The translations under genes and the position numbers were made by a program. Below, piece after piece: positions 35,823 to 45,453 of a stretch of DNA of 64,000 nt. This DNA is from Amycolatopsis roodepoortensis (GTDB lineage: Bacteria; Actinomycetota; Actinomycetes; Mycobacteriales; Pseudonocardiaceae), in assembly GCF_014873915.1 (NCBI RefSeq), contig NZ_JADBEJ010000004.1, positions 1,674,001 to 1,738,000 of the forward strand. Reading direction: 5' to 3'. Every line of letters begins with the position of its first letter. The stretch's first letter is position 1. Under the pieces are notes generated by a model. It did not search any database. It was not told where the DNA came from and worked only from the letters and a program-made list of their open reading frames with translations.

Positions 35823-36055
35823 CGCAATCAGTCCTCTGGATGCGGTGGTTCGTGCCGCGAACTACCGCATCCAGAGGACGAAATGCGGAGACAGGCGGAG
35901 ACCGTGTGGACTTCTGGTCGTCCAACGCACCAAAATCCACACAGTCCCGCACCCCCGGCCCGGTCGCGACCGAGAGATGACCGCGAGAGGCGCGTTTCGT
36001 CCTCTGGATGCGGTGGTTCGTATCGCCAACTACCGCATTCAGAGGACGAAATGCG
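35822..36055. repeat. Two inverted family C repeat pairs
   Basis: Pair 1: GTCCTCTGGATGCGGTGG at 35831 against its inverse ending at 35879, one mismatch. Pair 2: TTTCGTCCTCTGGATGCGG from about 35995 against its inverse ending near 36055. Between them is another dyad (GTGTGGACTT...AAATCCACAC, about 35907-35943). No gene is seen in this 216-base gap; the second pair runs into the folK coding end. Confidence 0.8.
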
Positions 36056-36527
36056 TGAGGCGGACGGAGTCGCGGTCCGAGGCGGGGCGGGCGGCGAGGA
36101 GGTCGGCGACGGGACCGTGGCCGGGAAGCACCGCGTCGGGCTCGATCTCCAACCAGGGGATCAGCACGCTCGCGCGCTCCGGCGTGCCGGGATGCGGAAG
36201 CAGCAACTGGGGGTCGTCGGAGCGCACCCCGTCCACGGTCACTATGTCGACATCCAGTGTGCGCGGACCCCACCGGAGTTCGCGCACGCGCTCCGCCGCC
36301 TGCTCGGCGGCCTGCCCGGTGCGCAGCCAGTCCCAGTGATCACGCGCCGGGTCGTCGACCAGGACGACGGCGTTGAGGAAGTCCGGCTGGTCCTCGACGC
36401 CCCAAGCCTTGGTCTCGTAGACCGACGACACCGCGACGACCGCGGGCCGGACCGCGTCGACGGCGGACCGGAGGTACGCGAGACGGTCCCCCAGGTTGGA
36501 GCCGAGCGAGAGCAGCGCGCGGCTCAT
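36039..36527 (-). CDS. folK: 2-amino-4-hydroxy-6-hydroxymethyldihydropteridine pyrophosphokinase
   Basis: Transfers pyrophosphate from ATP to the pterin in folate synthesis. The 162-residue protein has SLGSNLGDR at the start, the conserved [12 protein letters not shown] and the [15 protein letters not shown] block. It overlaps folB by 4 bases. The last residues (THFVL) and the TGA stop come from a family C repeat, so the natural C-terminus has been replaced or extended by the element. Confidence 0.95.
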   Translation of the reverse strand: MSRALLSLGSNLGDRLAYLRSAVDAVRPAVVAVSSVYETKAWGVEDQPDFLNAVVLVDDPARDHWDWLRTGQAAEQAAERVRELRWGPRTLDVDIVTVDGVRSDDPQLLLPHPGTPERASVLIPWLEIEPDAVLPGHGPVADLLAARPASDRDSVRLTHFVL

Positions 36528-36883
36528 CGTTCGCGTCGCACCGTGACGGCGACGTCGTCGAAGTTCAGCGGGATCGGTGCGGACGGCTTGTGCACCGTCA
36601 CCTCGACGGCGGACAGCCGCTCGTCGCGCAGCACCTCGTCGGCGATCTTCCCGGCGACACTCTCGATCAGGTCGTACGGCTCGCCCGCCACGATCCCGGC
36701 GGCGAGTTCCGCCAGTTCGCCGTAGTGCAGCGTCTTGGTCAGGTCGTCGGACGCGGCGGCCGGGCCGAGGTCCAGCCACACCACGATGTCGACGACGAAC
36801 TCCTGCCCGTCCCGCTTCTCGTGGTCGAAGACCCCGTGCCTGCCGAAGACCCTCAATCCGGTCAACGTGATCCGGTCAGACAA
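36524..36883 (-). CDS. folB: Dihydroneopterin aldolase
   Basis: 119 residues. Starts [25 protein letters not shown], which contains the active-site Glu, and ends with the [17 protein letters not shown] block carrying the conserved Lys. It cleaves dihydroneopterin to the hydroxymethylpterin used by FolK. It overlaps folP by 8 bases and folK by 4. Confidence 0.96.
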   Translation of the reverse strand: MSDRITLTGLRVFGRHGVFDHEKRDGQEFVVDIVVWLDLGPAAASDDLTKTLHYGELAELAAGIVAGEPYDLIESVAGKIADEVLRDERLSAVEVTVHKPSAPIPLNFDDVAVTVRRER

Positions 36884-37718
36884 CGGGACTCCCCTTCCGC
36901 CAAGCCGCCGCGACGGTCACGGCGTCGATGCTCGCGCCGACCTCGTGCACCCGCACTCCCCAGGCGCCGGCCGCCGCGGCGAGCGCGGACACGGCGGCGG
37001 TCGCGTTCTCGCGGCCGTCCGGCGGAGCGGGCTTTCCGTCCTTTCCGGACAAAAGGCGCCCGAGGAACCGTTTGCGCGACGCGCCGACGAGAACCGGGAA
37101 ACCCAGTGACAGAAAGGAATCCAGGCCGTTCAACAACGCCCAGTCGTGCTCCGCGTTCTTCGCGAACCCAAGCCCGGGGTCGAGCACGATCGCATCAGCG
37201 TCGACACCGGCGGCGAGCGCTTCGTCCACTCGGGACAGCAGCTCGGCGCGCACGTCCGCGACGACGTCCTCATAGGACGCGAGTGCGTTCATGTCCTTGC
37301 TGTGCCCGCGCCAGTGCATCAGTACATAAGGGACACCCGTCTCGGCGGCGACCTTCGCCATGTTCGGATCGGCCAGCCCGCCGGAGACGTCGTTGATGAC
37401 GGACGCGCCCGCTTCGACCGCGGCGAGGGCGACCTCGGCGCGTGTCGTGTCCACGGACATCGCGACCCCGTCGGCGGCGAGCGCGCGGATCACCGGCATG
37501 ATCCGGGAAATCTCGGTCCCGGCGTCCACCCGGGACGCTCCCGGCCGCGTCGACTCCCCGCCGACGTCGATCAGATCAGCGCCGCGCGCCCACATCTCGT
37601 GCGCGTGTTCCAGCGCCTGCTCGACGCCGAGGTAGCGGCCACCGTCCGAAAAGGAATCGGGGGTGACGTTCAGGATGCCCATCACCGCGCACCGGCCGGG
37701 CCGGGGAAGGGCGGTCAT
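36876..37718 (-). CDS. folP: Dihydropteroate synthase
   Basis: 280-residue TIM-barrel enzyme, the sulfonamide target. Signatures are [27 protein letters not shown] and the later [15 protein letters not shown]; the C-terminus has [11 protein letters not shown]. It joins p-aminobenzoate to the pterin pyrophosphate. The ATG overlaps the folE stop by 4 bases. Confidence 0.97.
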   Translation of the reverse strand: MTALPRPGRCAVMGILNVTPDSFSDGGRYLGVEQALEHAHEMWARGADLIDVGGESTRPGASRVDAGTEISRIMPVIRALAADGVAMSVDTTRAEVALAAVEAGASVINDVSGGLADPNMAKVAAETGVPYVLMHWRGHSKDMNALASYEDVVADVRAELLSRVDEALAAGVDADAIVLDPGLGFAKNAEHDWALLNGLDSFLSLGFPVLVGASRKRFLGRLLSGKDGKPAPPDGRENATAAVSALAAAAGAWGVRVHEVGASIDAVTVAAAWRKGSPVV

Positions 37719-38329
37719 CGACGGCCCTTGATCAGGTCCAGCGCCTCCGCCCGCGAGGACGCCGAAGTCTGCAGCAGACCGCGCACGGCGGACGTCGTCG
37801 TCCTGGCGCCGGGTTTGCGGATGCCGCGCATGGCCATGCAGAGATGCTCGGCCTCGACCACGACGATCGCGCCGCGGGGCTCGAGTTTGCGCATGATCGC
37901 GTCGGCGACCTGGGAGGTCAGGCGCTCCTGGACCTGGGGGCGCTTGGCGTAGAGGTCGACGAGGCGGGCCAGTTTGGACAGGCCGGTGACCTTGCCGTGG
38001 CCGTTCGGGATGTAGCCGACATGGGCGACACCGTGGAAGGGCACCAAATGATGTTCACAGGTGCTGAACATCGGAATGTCCGTCACGAGCACGAGTTCTT
38101 CGTGTGCCTCGTCGAACGTGCGGTCCAGGACGTGGTCCGGTTCGGTGTAGAGACCGGCGAACATTTCCCGGTAAGCGCGAGCGACCCGGGCCGGGGTCTC
38201 CAAGAGACCGTCCCGGTCCGGGTCCTCACCACAGGCGAGCAGGAGTTCGCGTACGGCTTTCTCGGCCCGGTCCTGGTCGAAGACCGGGCTTACGCCGTTA
38301 CCGCTTGGTGTCGTCCTGTCCGTCGTCAC
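37715..38329 (-). CDS. folE: GTP cyclohydrolase I
   Basis: First enzyme of folate synthesis, 204 residues from the GTG at 38329, which lies inside the 3' end of ftsH (32-base overlap). Zinc and active-site motifs are [13 protein letters not shown] and [16 protein letters not shown]. The frame is open much further upstream across ftsH, but only this start gives the normal length. The overlap implies coupled translation with ftsH. Confidence 0.95.
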   Translation of the reverse strand: MTTDRTTPSGNGVSPVFDQDRAEKAVRELLLACGEDPDRDGLLETPARVARAYREMFAGLYTEPDHVLDRTFDEAHEELVLVTDIPMFSTCEHHLVPFHGVAHVGYIPNGHGKVTGLSKLARLVDLYAKRPQVQERLTSQVADAIMRKLEPRGAIVVVEAEHLCMAMRGIRKPGARTTTSAVRGLLQTSASSRAEALDLIKGRR

Positions 38330-40715
38330 GCCGTTGCTGTCCTTCGTCCTGCTGACCGCCGGGCTGGTCAGCGAACCAGCCGTCACGCGGGCGGTCTTCG
38401 GCGGGACGCCAGGGCTGGTTCGGCTGGCCGCCCGGCTGCGTGGCCGGGGTCCAGCCGGGAGGAGCCCCGTAGTTCGGCGGGCCGCCAACGGGCCCACCCT
38501 GGTAACCGCCTGCCGGACCACCCGGCTGCTGCCCACCATATGCCTGGGGCCAGTGACCGGTGCCGTTCGGCCCACCGTTGGGGCGACCACCGTTGGGGTA
38601 GGCGCCCGGCGGCGGCGGGGCGTACGGGTTCGCGTTCGGGTCCGGCGGCGGAGCGGGCTGCGCGTACGGCGGGCCGCCGGGAAGGTCGCCGCCGCCCTGC
38701 GCGGTGCCGACCGGGGTCGGCGCCGGCTGCAGCACCGGCTGCTCCTTCTTCTCCTCCGGCGGGGGCCACGGCTCGCCGCGTTCCATCGCCAGCTCGCCGG
38801 GGGTCTTGATCGGCGGCTTGTCGGACGGCTTGCGGTCGCCGAACTCGTTGAAGATGGTGATGTGCGGCCGCTTCTCGACGGTCGCGAAGATCCGCTCGAG
38901 GTCCTTGCGGGTCAGCGTCTCCTTTTCGAGGAGCTCGATGACCAGCTCGTCCAGCACGTCGCGGTAGGTGCTCAGCACGTGCCACGCCTCGGTGTGCGCG
39001 GTCTCGATGAGCTTGCGCACCTCCTCGTCGATCTCGTGCGCGACCTCGAGCGAGTAGTCCGCCTGGCGGCCCGCCGAGCGGCCGAGGAACGGGTCGCCCT
39101 GCTCCTGGCCGTACTTGACCGCGCCGAGCCGGGCGCTCATGCCGTATTCGGTGACCATCGCGCGGGCGATCTTGGTCGCCTGCTCGATGTCGGAGGAGGC
39201 ACCGGTGGTGGGCTCGTGGAAGACGAGCTCCTCCGCCGTCCGGCCGCCCATCGCGAAGACCAGGCGCCCGATCATCTCCGAACGGGTCATCAACTCCTTG
39301 TCGTCCTCCGGGACGAGCAGGGCGTGACCGCCGGTGCGCCCGCGCGGCAGGATCGTCAGCTTGTAGACCGGTTCGATGTCCGGCATCGCCCACGCGGCGA
39401 GCGCGTGCCCGCCCTCGTGGTAGGCCGTGATCTTCTTCTCCTTCTCGGAGATGATCCGGCTCTTGCGGGCGGGGCCGCCGACGACGCGGTCGACCGACTC
39501 CTCCAGCGCGGCGTCGGTGATCACGTGCCCGTTCTGGCGGGCGGTGAGCAGCGCGGCCTCGTTGAGCACGTTCGCCAGGTCCGCGCCGGACATGCCGACG
39601 GTCCGCTTGGCGAGGCTGCTCAGGTCGGTGCCCTGCGCGATCGGCTTGCCCTTGGCGTGCACCTCGAGGATCGCCTTGCGGCCGCGCATGTCCGGCGCGG
39701 ACACCGGGATCTGGCGGTCGAAGCGGCCGGGACGCAGGAGCGCCGGGTCGAGGATGTCGGGACGGTTGGTCGCGGCGATCAGGATGATGCCGCCGCGCGC
39801 GTCGAAGCCGTCCATCTCGACGAGGAGCTGGTTCAGCGTCTGCTCGCGTTCGTCGTGGCCGCCGCCGAGGCCGGCGCCGCGCTGGCGGCCGACCGCGTCG
39901 ATCTCGTCGACGAAGATGATGCAGGGCGCGTTCTGCTTGGCCTGCTCGAACAGGTCGCGGACTCGCGAGGCGCCGACACCGACGAACATCTCGACGAAGT
40001 CGGAACCGGAGATCGTGTAGAACGGCACGCCCGCCTCGCCGGCGACGGCTCGCGCGAGCAGCGTCTTACCGGTACCGGGCGGCCCGTAGAGCAGGACGCC
40101 CTTGGGGATCTTCGCGCCGAGCGCCTGGTAGCGCGCCGGGTTCTGCAGGAAGTCCTTGATCTCGTACAGCTCTTCGACGGCCTCGTCGGCGCCCGCGACG
40201 TCCCCGAAGGTCGTCTTGGGCATGTCCTTGTTGAGCTGCTTGGCCTTCGACTTGCCGAAGTTGAGGACGCGGTTCCCGCCGCCCTGCGCGTTGTTCATCA
40301 TCCACATCAGCAGGCCCAGCACCAGCGCCAGCGGGATGGCGAAGATCAGGATCTGGGTGAGGACGTTCTGCTGGGTGACCTTGGTGGTGAACTTGACCGG
40401 GTTGTCACCGCTCTTCAGGCCGATGAGCTGGCCGTAGATGGTGCCCGCGACGTTCGCCGGGTACTGCGCGATGATCTGGTCGACCTGCTGGCCGTCGACC
40501 TCGATCTTCTTGTTCAGGAGCAGCTTGATCTGCTGCTCCTTGTCCTCTTGCGAGGCTTCCTTGACGTTGTTCGCGGTGATCTGCTGGTTCGCGATCGAGA
40601 TCGGCACCTGGGTGTAGCCACGATCACTGTCGAAGATCGTGTTGTATGCGAGAAACGCCAGTACCGCCGCGAGAATCCAGAGCACTGGGTTCCTGAGCAC
40701 GCTCTTCCGGTTCAT
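38298..40715 (-). CDS. ftsH: ATP-dependent zinc metalloprotease FtsH
   Basis: 805-residue membrane AAA+ protease. Two transmembrane helices (about 10-27 and 118-138) flank a periplasm-side domain. AAA Walker A is [13 protein letters not shown], Walker [13 protein letters not shown], the SRH is [19 protein letters not shown] and the zinc site [11 protein letters not shown] Gly/Pro/Gln-rich tail of about 170 residues is typical for actinobacteria. It stands upstream of folE as in mycobacteria. The 189-base upstream space shows no element I can name. Confidence 0.97.
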   Translation of the reverse strand: MNRKSVLRNPVLWILAAVLAFLAYNTIFDSDRGYTQVPISIANQQITANNVKEASQEDKEQQIKLLLNKKIEVDGQQVDQIIAQYPANVAGTIYGQLIGLKSGDNPVKFTTKVTQQNVLTQILIFAIPLALVLGLLMWMMNNAQGGGNRVLNFGKSKAKQLNKDMPKTTFGDVAGADEAVEELYEIKDFLQNPARYQALGAKIPKGVLLYGPPGTGKTLLARAVAGEAGVPFYTISGSDFVEMFVGVGASRVRDLFEQAKQNAPCIIFVDEIDAVGRQRGAGLGGGHDEREQTLNQLLVEMDGFDARGGIILIAATNRPDILDPALLRPGRFDRQIPVSAPDMRGRKAILEVHAKGKPIAQGTDLSSLAKRTVGMSGADLANVLNEAALLTARQNGHVITDAALEESVDRVVGGPARKSRIISEKEKKITAYHEGGHALAAWAMPDIEPVYKLTILPRGRTGGHALLVPEDDKELMTRSEMIGRLVFAMGGRTAEELVFHEPTTGASSDIEQATKIARAMVTEYGMSARLGAVKYGQEQGDPFLGRSAGRQADYSLEVAHEIDEEVRKLIETAHTEAWHVLSTYRDVLDELVIELLEKETLTRKDLERIFATVEKRPHITIFNEFGDRKPSDKPPIKTPGELAMERGEPWPPPEEKKEQPVLQPAPTPVGTAQGGGDLPGGPPYAQPAPPPDPNANPYAPPPPGAYPNGGRPNGGPNGTGHWPQAYGGQQPGGPAGGYQGGPVGGPPNYGAPPGWTPATQPGGQPNQPWRPAEDRPRDGWFADQPGGQQDEGQQRRDDGQDDTKR

Positions 40716-40904
40716 ACGACTCGGCCCTGGTGGCCTCGACCCTTCCTGGTTGGGCGGCTCATGTGATACCCGCCATCACGATCTTGACGACCCATGGTGC
40801 TCCGACACCCGCCCCTCAGGATACCGCCCGCCTGGACGGATGAGGGTGGTGAGCCTCTCGGACGTAAACGGCGGACGTCGCGCGAGGGTTCCCGGAGCCG
40901 GACC

Positions 40905-41738
40905 CTAGCGTGTGTCGACCGCCACACCGGCGGCCATTTCGCCCAGCCGCGTCCGGAGCGTCTTGACGTCGGCGGGCGAGACGGTGACCCATTCGCGCCC
41001 GTCCGGACCGGCCTGTGACGTGCTGAGATAGCGCCCGCTGGCGGTGTCGAACCAGCCGAGCACGCGGGAGCGCTGCTTGGCGCCGACGTGGGACCGGCTG
41101 TTCGCTGCGAGCTGACCGCCGCGCAGCCTCGGCTGGCCGGTGAGCTTGCCGAACGCCTCACGCGGATCCGCGGTGATGCGCTCACTGAGCGAGACGCGCG
41201 GCTTGTCCTTGCGACGGCTCTTCGCCGCTTCGGGCTCCTCGGCCTGCTTCGTCGGGTTGATGGCGGCGCGGATCGGCTCGGTGCGGCGGGCGTCGTCGAT
41301 CGGCAGCGTGACGGACGCCTCCGAGCCGCGCTGTCCTGGGGGCAGCAGGTCGACGACCGCCGTCGGGAGCCCGTCCGCCGGTGCTTCGCGCAGCCAGATC
41401 CCGGACTGGTCCTGGATCGCGATCACCGCGTCACGGCCGTCGGTGGCGCCGAGCACGGCGATCGTCGGGGCCTGGAATTCGGGGATGTGGAGCGCGTCGA
41501 TGGTCAGCGAGCCGCGGGCGAGGAGGTACAGCCAGTCCTCGATCCGCCGCTCCAGCCTTCCCCGGCCGTCGCGGATCCCGCGGGCCTGGAGTTCGTTGTC
41601 GACGCGCTGGCGAAGCGCCCGGCGTTCGAGCTCGGTCGCTCCGTGCGACCGGACGCGCAGTGGGTATGGCAGGTCGCCGAGCTCGGCGGACTCCCAGAGG
41701 AAGTCGAACGCCATCGGCGTGAAGTGTTCCTGGTGCAT
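40905..41738 (-). CDS. ESX secretion-associated protein EspG (first)
   Basis: 277-residue EspG-family protein, the cytosolic chaperone that binds PE/PPE pairs and delivers them to type VII secretion. The family N-terminus is FDFLWESAELGDLPYPLRVRSHGAT, and the C-terminal GWFDTASGRYLSTSQAG block is shared with the next gene. It is the distal gene of the PE-PPE-EspG-EspG run, separated from the other EspG by a 214-base gap with a family A repeat. ATG 41738 has GGAG close by; ATG 41714 is an alternative. Confidence 0.88.
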   Translation of the reverse strand: MHQEHFTPMAFDFLWESAELGDLPYPLRVRSHGATELERRALRQRVDNELQARGIRDGRGRLERRIEDWLYLLARGSLTIDALHIPEFQAPTIAVLGATDGRDAVIAIQDQSGIWLREAPADGLPTAVVDLLPPGQRGSEASVTLPIDDARRTEPIRAAINPTKQAEEPEAAKSRRKDKPRVSLSERITADPREAFGKLTGQPRLRGGQLAANSRSHVGAKQRSRVLGWFDTASGRYLSTSQAGPDGREWVTVSPADVKTLRTRLGEMAAGVAVDTR

Positions 41739-41861
41739 TTGCTCCGTGCCCTCCCGGCACCTCGGCTTCTTGGGCCTCGGGACGCCCGGAGTTCACGATA
41801 GCGAAGGGGTACGACAGCCGGCGGCCGGATCGCGGATCATGCCCGGCGCCTGGCAGGACGC

Positions 41862-41918
41862 GTGTCGCGAAAGCCACTTTCGCGACGCCTGATGTCCCGA
41901 AAGTGGCTTTCGCGACAC
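41862..41918. repeat. Family A nested palindrome
   Basis: GTGTCGCGAAAGCCACTTTC and its inverted partner ending CGCGACAC enclose a short spacer (CGCCTGATG). The right-hand part is nearly identical to the copy at 55877-55930, 14 kb away. It fills much of the gap between the two EspG genes. Confidence 0.85.
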
Positions 41919-41952
41919 GGACCGGGGGCGAGCGGCGGAGGACTCTTTCGGC

Positions 41953-42750
41953 TCAGTGCGCGAGGGAGGCGTCGGAAGCGATCTTCCCCAGCAGCTCCGT
42001 GAGCCGCTGCCGCAGCGTCGCCGGGTCCGCGGGGGCGACGGTGATCCAGTCCCGCCCGTCGGAACCGCGGGTGGCCTGGGTGAAGTACCGGCCGGACTGC
42101 GTGTCGAACCAGCTCAGCACCGAAGACCGGCTCCGCGTGCCGTGTTTGCTGCGCGCGTTGGCGCCGAACTGGCCACCGCGAAGCCGCGGCTGCGCCTGAA
42201 GCCTCGACAGGGCCTTGCGGTCCTCGTCGGACGTCGCCGAGCCGTCGACCTGCGGCTGACGGCGCTGGAGGAAGTCCGCGCCCGAGGCGCCGACGAGCCC
42301 GTCCAGCGGGAGGGTGATCGACTTCTCCGTGCCCCGCGAACCCGGTGGCAGGAGGGAGACGATCGCGCTCGCGAGGCCGTCCGGGGCGATCGGGTGGAAG
42401 TGGAAACCGCGCGGGTCCTGCACCGTCAGCAGGCCCTGGCCGCCGAGCACCGACGCGACCGCGAGCAGCGGTTCGGTGTTGGGATTGTTGAGCTGGACGC
42501 AGTCCAGGCTCAGGTCCGGCCTCGCGAGGACGCCGAAGTAGTCCTCGATATGCGGCTCGGGGCGTCCGCGCTCGTCGGCGAGACGGCGCTGGTTCAGCGA
42601 CTGGAGCGTCTGCGTCCGCAGAGCGCCGCGCTCGTCCATCGTCGCCCCGTGCGAGCGGAGCCGCAGCGGGTACGGCAGCTCACCGGCGTTCGCGCTCTCC
42701 CACAGGAAGTCCAGCTCGACCGGGGTGAGCAGGTCACCGTTCGCCATCAT
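41953..42750 (-). CDS. ESX secretion-associated protein EspG (second)
   Basis: 265-residue EspG paralogue, nearest to the PPE-like gene. N-terminus LDFLWESANAGELPYPLRLRSHGAT and C-terminus SWFDTQSGRYFTQATRGSDGRDWITVAP parallel the first EspG, but the middle differs. It is the more likely chaperone of the adjacent PPE/PE pair because of its position. The start may be either of two adjacent ATGs (42750, 42747). Confidence 0.88.
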   Translation of the reverse strand: MMANGDLLTPVELDFLWESANAGELPYPLRLRSHGATMDERGALRTQTLQSLNQRRLADERGRPEPHIEDYFGVLARPDLSLDCVQLNNPNTEPLLAVASVLGGQGLLTVQDPRGFHFHPIAPDGLASAIVSLLPPGSRGTEKSITLPLDGLVGASGADFLQRRQPQVDGSATSDEDRKALSRLQAQPRLRGGQFGANARSKHGTRSRSSVLSWFDTQSGRYFTQATRGSDGRDWITVAPADPATLRQRLTELLGKIASDASLAH

Positions 42751-42769
42751 CCGCCCCTAGTGTCTGTTG

Positions 42770-42884
42770 GTGAACCCGCGTCCGCGATCGGCGTCGGCAG
42801 GACACTGCTTGGTCAGCTGTCTCGCGACCGCGTACAGGGTGTCCTGCCACCGCGATAGCGGGGCCTTCGGCCGGGCGGGTTCAC
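42770..42884. other. Structured intercistronic segment between PPE-like and EspG genes
   Basis: Nested inverted repeats: GTGAACCCGC (42770) pairs with GCGGGTTCAC (ending 42884), and inside it GGCAGGACAC (42796) pairs with GTGTCCTGCC (ending 42848); GGCC-TTC-GGCC lies between. The fold could be a terminator/attenuator or a degenerate repeat. No ORF is supported here. Confidence 0.55.
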
Positions 42885-42944
42885 GTGTGGTCGCCCTTCG
42901 GCATCCGACTTCGGCTCCGCCGACAGGCTCTCGCACAAGTCAGC

Positions 42945-42973
42945 GGGCGCGCGGCCGGATCGGCCGCGCGCCC
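42945..42973 (-). terminator. Terminator after the PPE-like gene
   Basis: Perfect GC-only 13-bp stem GGGCGCGCGGCCG / CGGCCGCGCGCCC with loop GAT, 15 bases past the PPE-like stop. There is no T-run, as is usual in high-GC actinobacteria. Confidence 0.75.
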
Positions 42974-42987
42974 GGTGGGAAACCGCT

Positions 42988-44352
42988 CTAGCGTTCGTCG
43001 TCCTCGGTCCACGCGCCGATGACCGGCGGCGGGGTCGCCTCGTTGGCGCCGAAGGCGTCGTCCGGGTCCGGCTCGATGAGGAACGACGCGTGCGTGTGCT
43101 CCTCTTCCTGCTCGGCCTGCGCGCCGTGAGCGCCCATGCCCATGCCTCCGCCCATACCGTGCATCGGCGGCGTGGCGCCTCCGATGGTGCCGCTGGAGGA
43201 CACGATGCCCTGCTGCGGAACGGCCTGGGACGCGGCGCTCTGCGCGGGCCCGCCCTTCTCGGTCGCGGCGGCGTCGGTGCTGTCGGTGTCCTTGGCGCCG
43301 GACTTGTTGCCCTGGCCGAGCGCCTTGGCGCCCGCGTAGCCGAGGCCGCCACCGAGCGCGGCCGCGGTGAGGGCCTGGCCGAGCCCGTTGCCGCCGCTCG
43401 CCGGAGCGTGCGGGGTCATCGGGGCACCGGCGCCGGACGCGACGCCCGCACCCGGCGCGACACCGGCGGCCGGGCTCGCGGCGGGGCTGTAGCCGGCCTG
43501 CGAGAACACGCCCGAGTCCGGACCGACGTGGACCGGAGCCGCGCCGCTGCCCTGCGCGCCGTAGCCGTGCGTGCCGGCGAAGACGGGGGTGCCGGAGACG
43601 GCGCCGGAGTTGAGGCCCGCGCCGCCGATGTTGCCGACGCCGCTGAACCCGGCGCTGTTGTGCGTCGCGGTCGGCTTCATGCCGAGGGATTCGGGGCCGA
43701 AGCTCGGGGTCGAGCTGTCGACCTCGCTCATCTCCTTGGTGTAGGCCTCGAGGAACCTGGCCTGCTCCGCCCGCACTTCCTTGTCCTGGTCGGCGAGGGG
43801 CTTCTGGTCGGTGATCATGCCGATCGGGCCCGCCGCCAGCGCCTGGCCCATGGCCTTCTCGGGGCTGTAGTCGGTCGGCTTCGGCATGAGCTTGACCTTG
43901 GTGGCGGCGTCGGCCTGCTTCTGCAGCCTGTCCGACATCGTGTGCGCGGCCTCGGAGGCCTGCGAACCCGAGTTCGCGATGGCGACCAGCGAACCCTGCG
44001 CGGCCGCGGCGCCCTGCCCGATCCAGGCGGCGCCCAGTTCGGAGATCGCGTTGTAGAGGTCGTTCGACGCCTGGCTCAGCTTGGCGCCGTGCGAGCCCCA
44101 CGACTGGCTGATCGCGGTCGCCGTGCTGGGGTCGTTGCCGATGTTGGCCTGGTTCCACAGGTCCTGGCTGCTCGGCGCGCTCTCCCAGTTCGGCGGGTTG
44201 GTGATGGCGCGGTCGGCGCCGATGTCGAACCCGTCGGAACGGCCGCGCGCGGACGACACGATGTTCGCGGCATCCGAATTGTCGCCGAGCTGCACCGGGG
44301 TGCCGCTGGTGTTGCTCTCGCCGTAAGAGTCGGCGCTGTGCTTCGGTGGCAT
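42988..44352 (-). CDS. PPE-like ESX substrate
   Basis: 454 residues. The first about 165 form a helical PPE/WXG-like domain (NPPNWESAPSSQDLWNQANIG, then SWGSHG at the turn and LGAAWIGQGAAAAQGSL). The rest is Gly/Ala/Pro-rich with a Gly-Met run (HGMGGGMGMGAHG) and an acidic C-terminus. It lies 17 bases after the PE-like gene and upstream of the two EspG genes, so the four genes form an ESX cargo unit. No ESX machine genes are in the window. Confidence 0.82.
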   Translation of the reverse strand: MPPKHSADSYGESNTSGTPVQLGDNSDAANIVSSARGRSDGFDIGADRAITNPPNWESAPSSQDLWNQANIGNDPSTATAISQSWGSHGAKLSQASNDLYNAISELGAAWIGQGAAAAQGSLVAIANSGSQASEAAHTMSDRLQKQADAATKVKLMPKPTDYSPEKAMGQALAAGPIGMITDQKPLADQDKEVRAEQARFLEAYTKEMSEVDSSTPSFGPESLGMKPTATHNSAGFSGVGNIGGAGLNSGAVSGTPVFAGTHGYGAQGSGAAPVHVGPDSGVFSQAGYSPAASPAAGVAPGAGVASGAGAPMTPHAPASGGNGLGQALTAAALGGGLGYAGAKALGQGNKSGAKDTDSTDAAATEKGGPAQSAASQAVPQQGIVSSSGTIGGATPPMHGMGGGMGMGAHGAQAEQEEEHTHASFLIEPDPDDAFGANEATPPPVIGAWTEDDER

Positions 44353-44369
44353 GGCTTTCTGACTCCCCC

Positions 44370-44732
44370 TCAGACGTTACGGAACGGCTCGGCCGCGGCC
44401 TGGTCGATCTCGTGGTAGCGGGCCATCGCGGTCACGATGCCGGACTCGGCGGCCTCGTACTGCTGGAAAAGGTTCTGGAGCGCGGCCGCGTACGAGTCGC
44501 CGCCGCCGTCGGCACGGTTCGCCACCTTCGCGGCGATCGCGTTGCCGACCGGGTTGTTGCCCAGCTTCGGCGCCTGCCCGAGGTCGCCGGCCCGCTGCAG
44601 GAGGGCCTCGATGGCGTCCTTGCCGGTGCGGATCTTGTTCAGGACGGTCTGGGCCGCGTCAGGGTCGATCCCGACCTGACCCTGGGCCGCGGCGTTCTTG
44701 AACGCGTTCGCGTCCGCCAAGCTGTTCCCCAT
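44370..44732 (-). CDS. PE-like/ESX-type small helical protein
   Basis: 120 residues predicted as two long helices. The C-terminal helix carries a YxxxE secretion signal (QQYEAAESG), as required for type VII export. It starts MGNSLADANAFKNAAAQGQ and probably forms a heterodimer with the PPE-like protein encoded next. Sequence is far from mycobacterial PE proteins; the call rests on size, motif and context. Confidence 0.75.
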   Translation of the reverse strand: MGNSLADANAFKNAAAQGQVGIDPDAAQTVLNKIRTGKDAIEALLQRAGDLGQAPKLGNNPVGNAIAAKVANRADGGGDSYAAALQNLFQQYEAAESGIVTAMARYHEIDQAAAEPFRNV

Positions 44733-44876
44733 CTGAGCTCTCTCCGTTTCCCCCGGGCCAGGCCACGACGGCTGCGTGGCAAAGGTCTTCGCATAGGTTA
44801 ACGCACTCGATCGCAGCCTATGACGCGTTCTCCGTGCTCAGGGTTCCGTATTCCCGCACACCCGGGCAAGCGGTTC

Positions 44877-45440
44877 TCAGGAGGTGTAGACGTGGGGATC
44901 CAAAGTTCCGATGTAGGGCAGGTCCCGGTAACGCTCCGCGTAGTCCAGGCCGTACCCGACTACGAATTCGTTGGGAATGTCGAACCCGATGTACTTGACC
45001 GGTACGTCGACCTTGACCGCCTCCGGCTTGCGCAGGAGCGAGACGACCTCGAGCGAAGCGGGGTTCCGGCTCGCGAGGTTCTTCAGCAGCCAGGACAGGG
45101 TCAGCCCGGAGTCGACGATGTCCTCGACGATGAGCACGTCGCGGCCGGCGATGTCGCGGTCGAGGTCCTTGAGGATCCGCACCACGCCGGACGACGACGT
45201 CGCCGAGCCGTAGGAGGAGACCGCCATGAACTCGAGCTGGGAGGGAAGGGGGAGCGCCCTGGCGAAGTCGGTCATGAACATCACCGCGCCCTTGAGCACG
45301 CCGACGAGCAGGAGGTCTCCCTGCCCGGAGCCGGGGCCGTCGGCCGGATAGTCCGCTGCGACCTTGGCCGCCAGTTCGGCGATCTTGTCGTTGATCTGCT
45401 GCTCGGTGACGAGCACGGAGGCGATCTCGCCTTCGTACAC
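44877..45440 (-). CDS. hpt: Hypoxanthine phosphoribosyltransferase
   Basis: 187-residue purine salvage enzyme. [17 protein letters not shown] is the PRPP loop region, [14 protein letters not shown] the PRPP-binding signature, and [26 protein letters not shown] the C-terminal purine site. GTG at 45440 is preceded by AGGGG. It follows tilS by 13 bases, as in mycobacteria. Confidence 0.96.
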   Translation of the reverse strand: MYEGEIASVLVTEQQINDKIAELAAKVAADYPADGPGSGQGDLLLVGVLKGAVMFMTDFARALPLPSQLEFMAVSSYGSATSSSGVVRILKDLDRDIAGRDVLIVEDIVDSGLTLSWLLKNLASRNPASLEVVSLLRKPEAVKVDVPVKYIGFDIPNEFVVGYGLDYAERYRDLPYIGTLDPHVYTS

Positions 45441-45453
45441 GGGACGATCCCCT

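Noticed and set aside
37715..38590. A longer FolE starting at 38590
   Set aside because: It would add about 87 residues of Arg/Pro-rich sequence that is only the shadow of the ftsH tail; the GTG at 38329 gives the normal family length.
38334..40766. An 810-codon open frame antisense to ftsH
   Set aside because: Same reason: shadow of a conserved gene, with Arg/Leu/Val-rich sequence and no recognisable domain.
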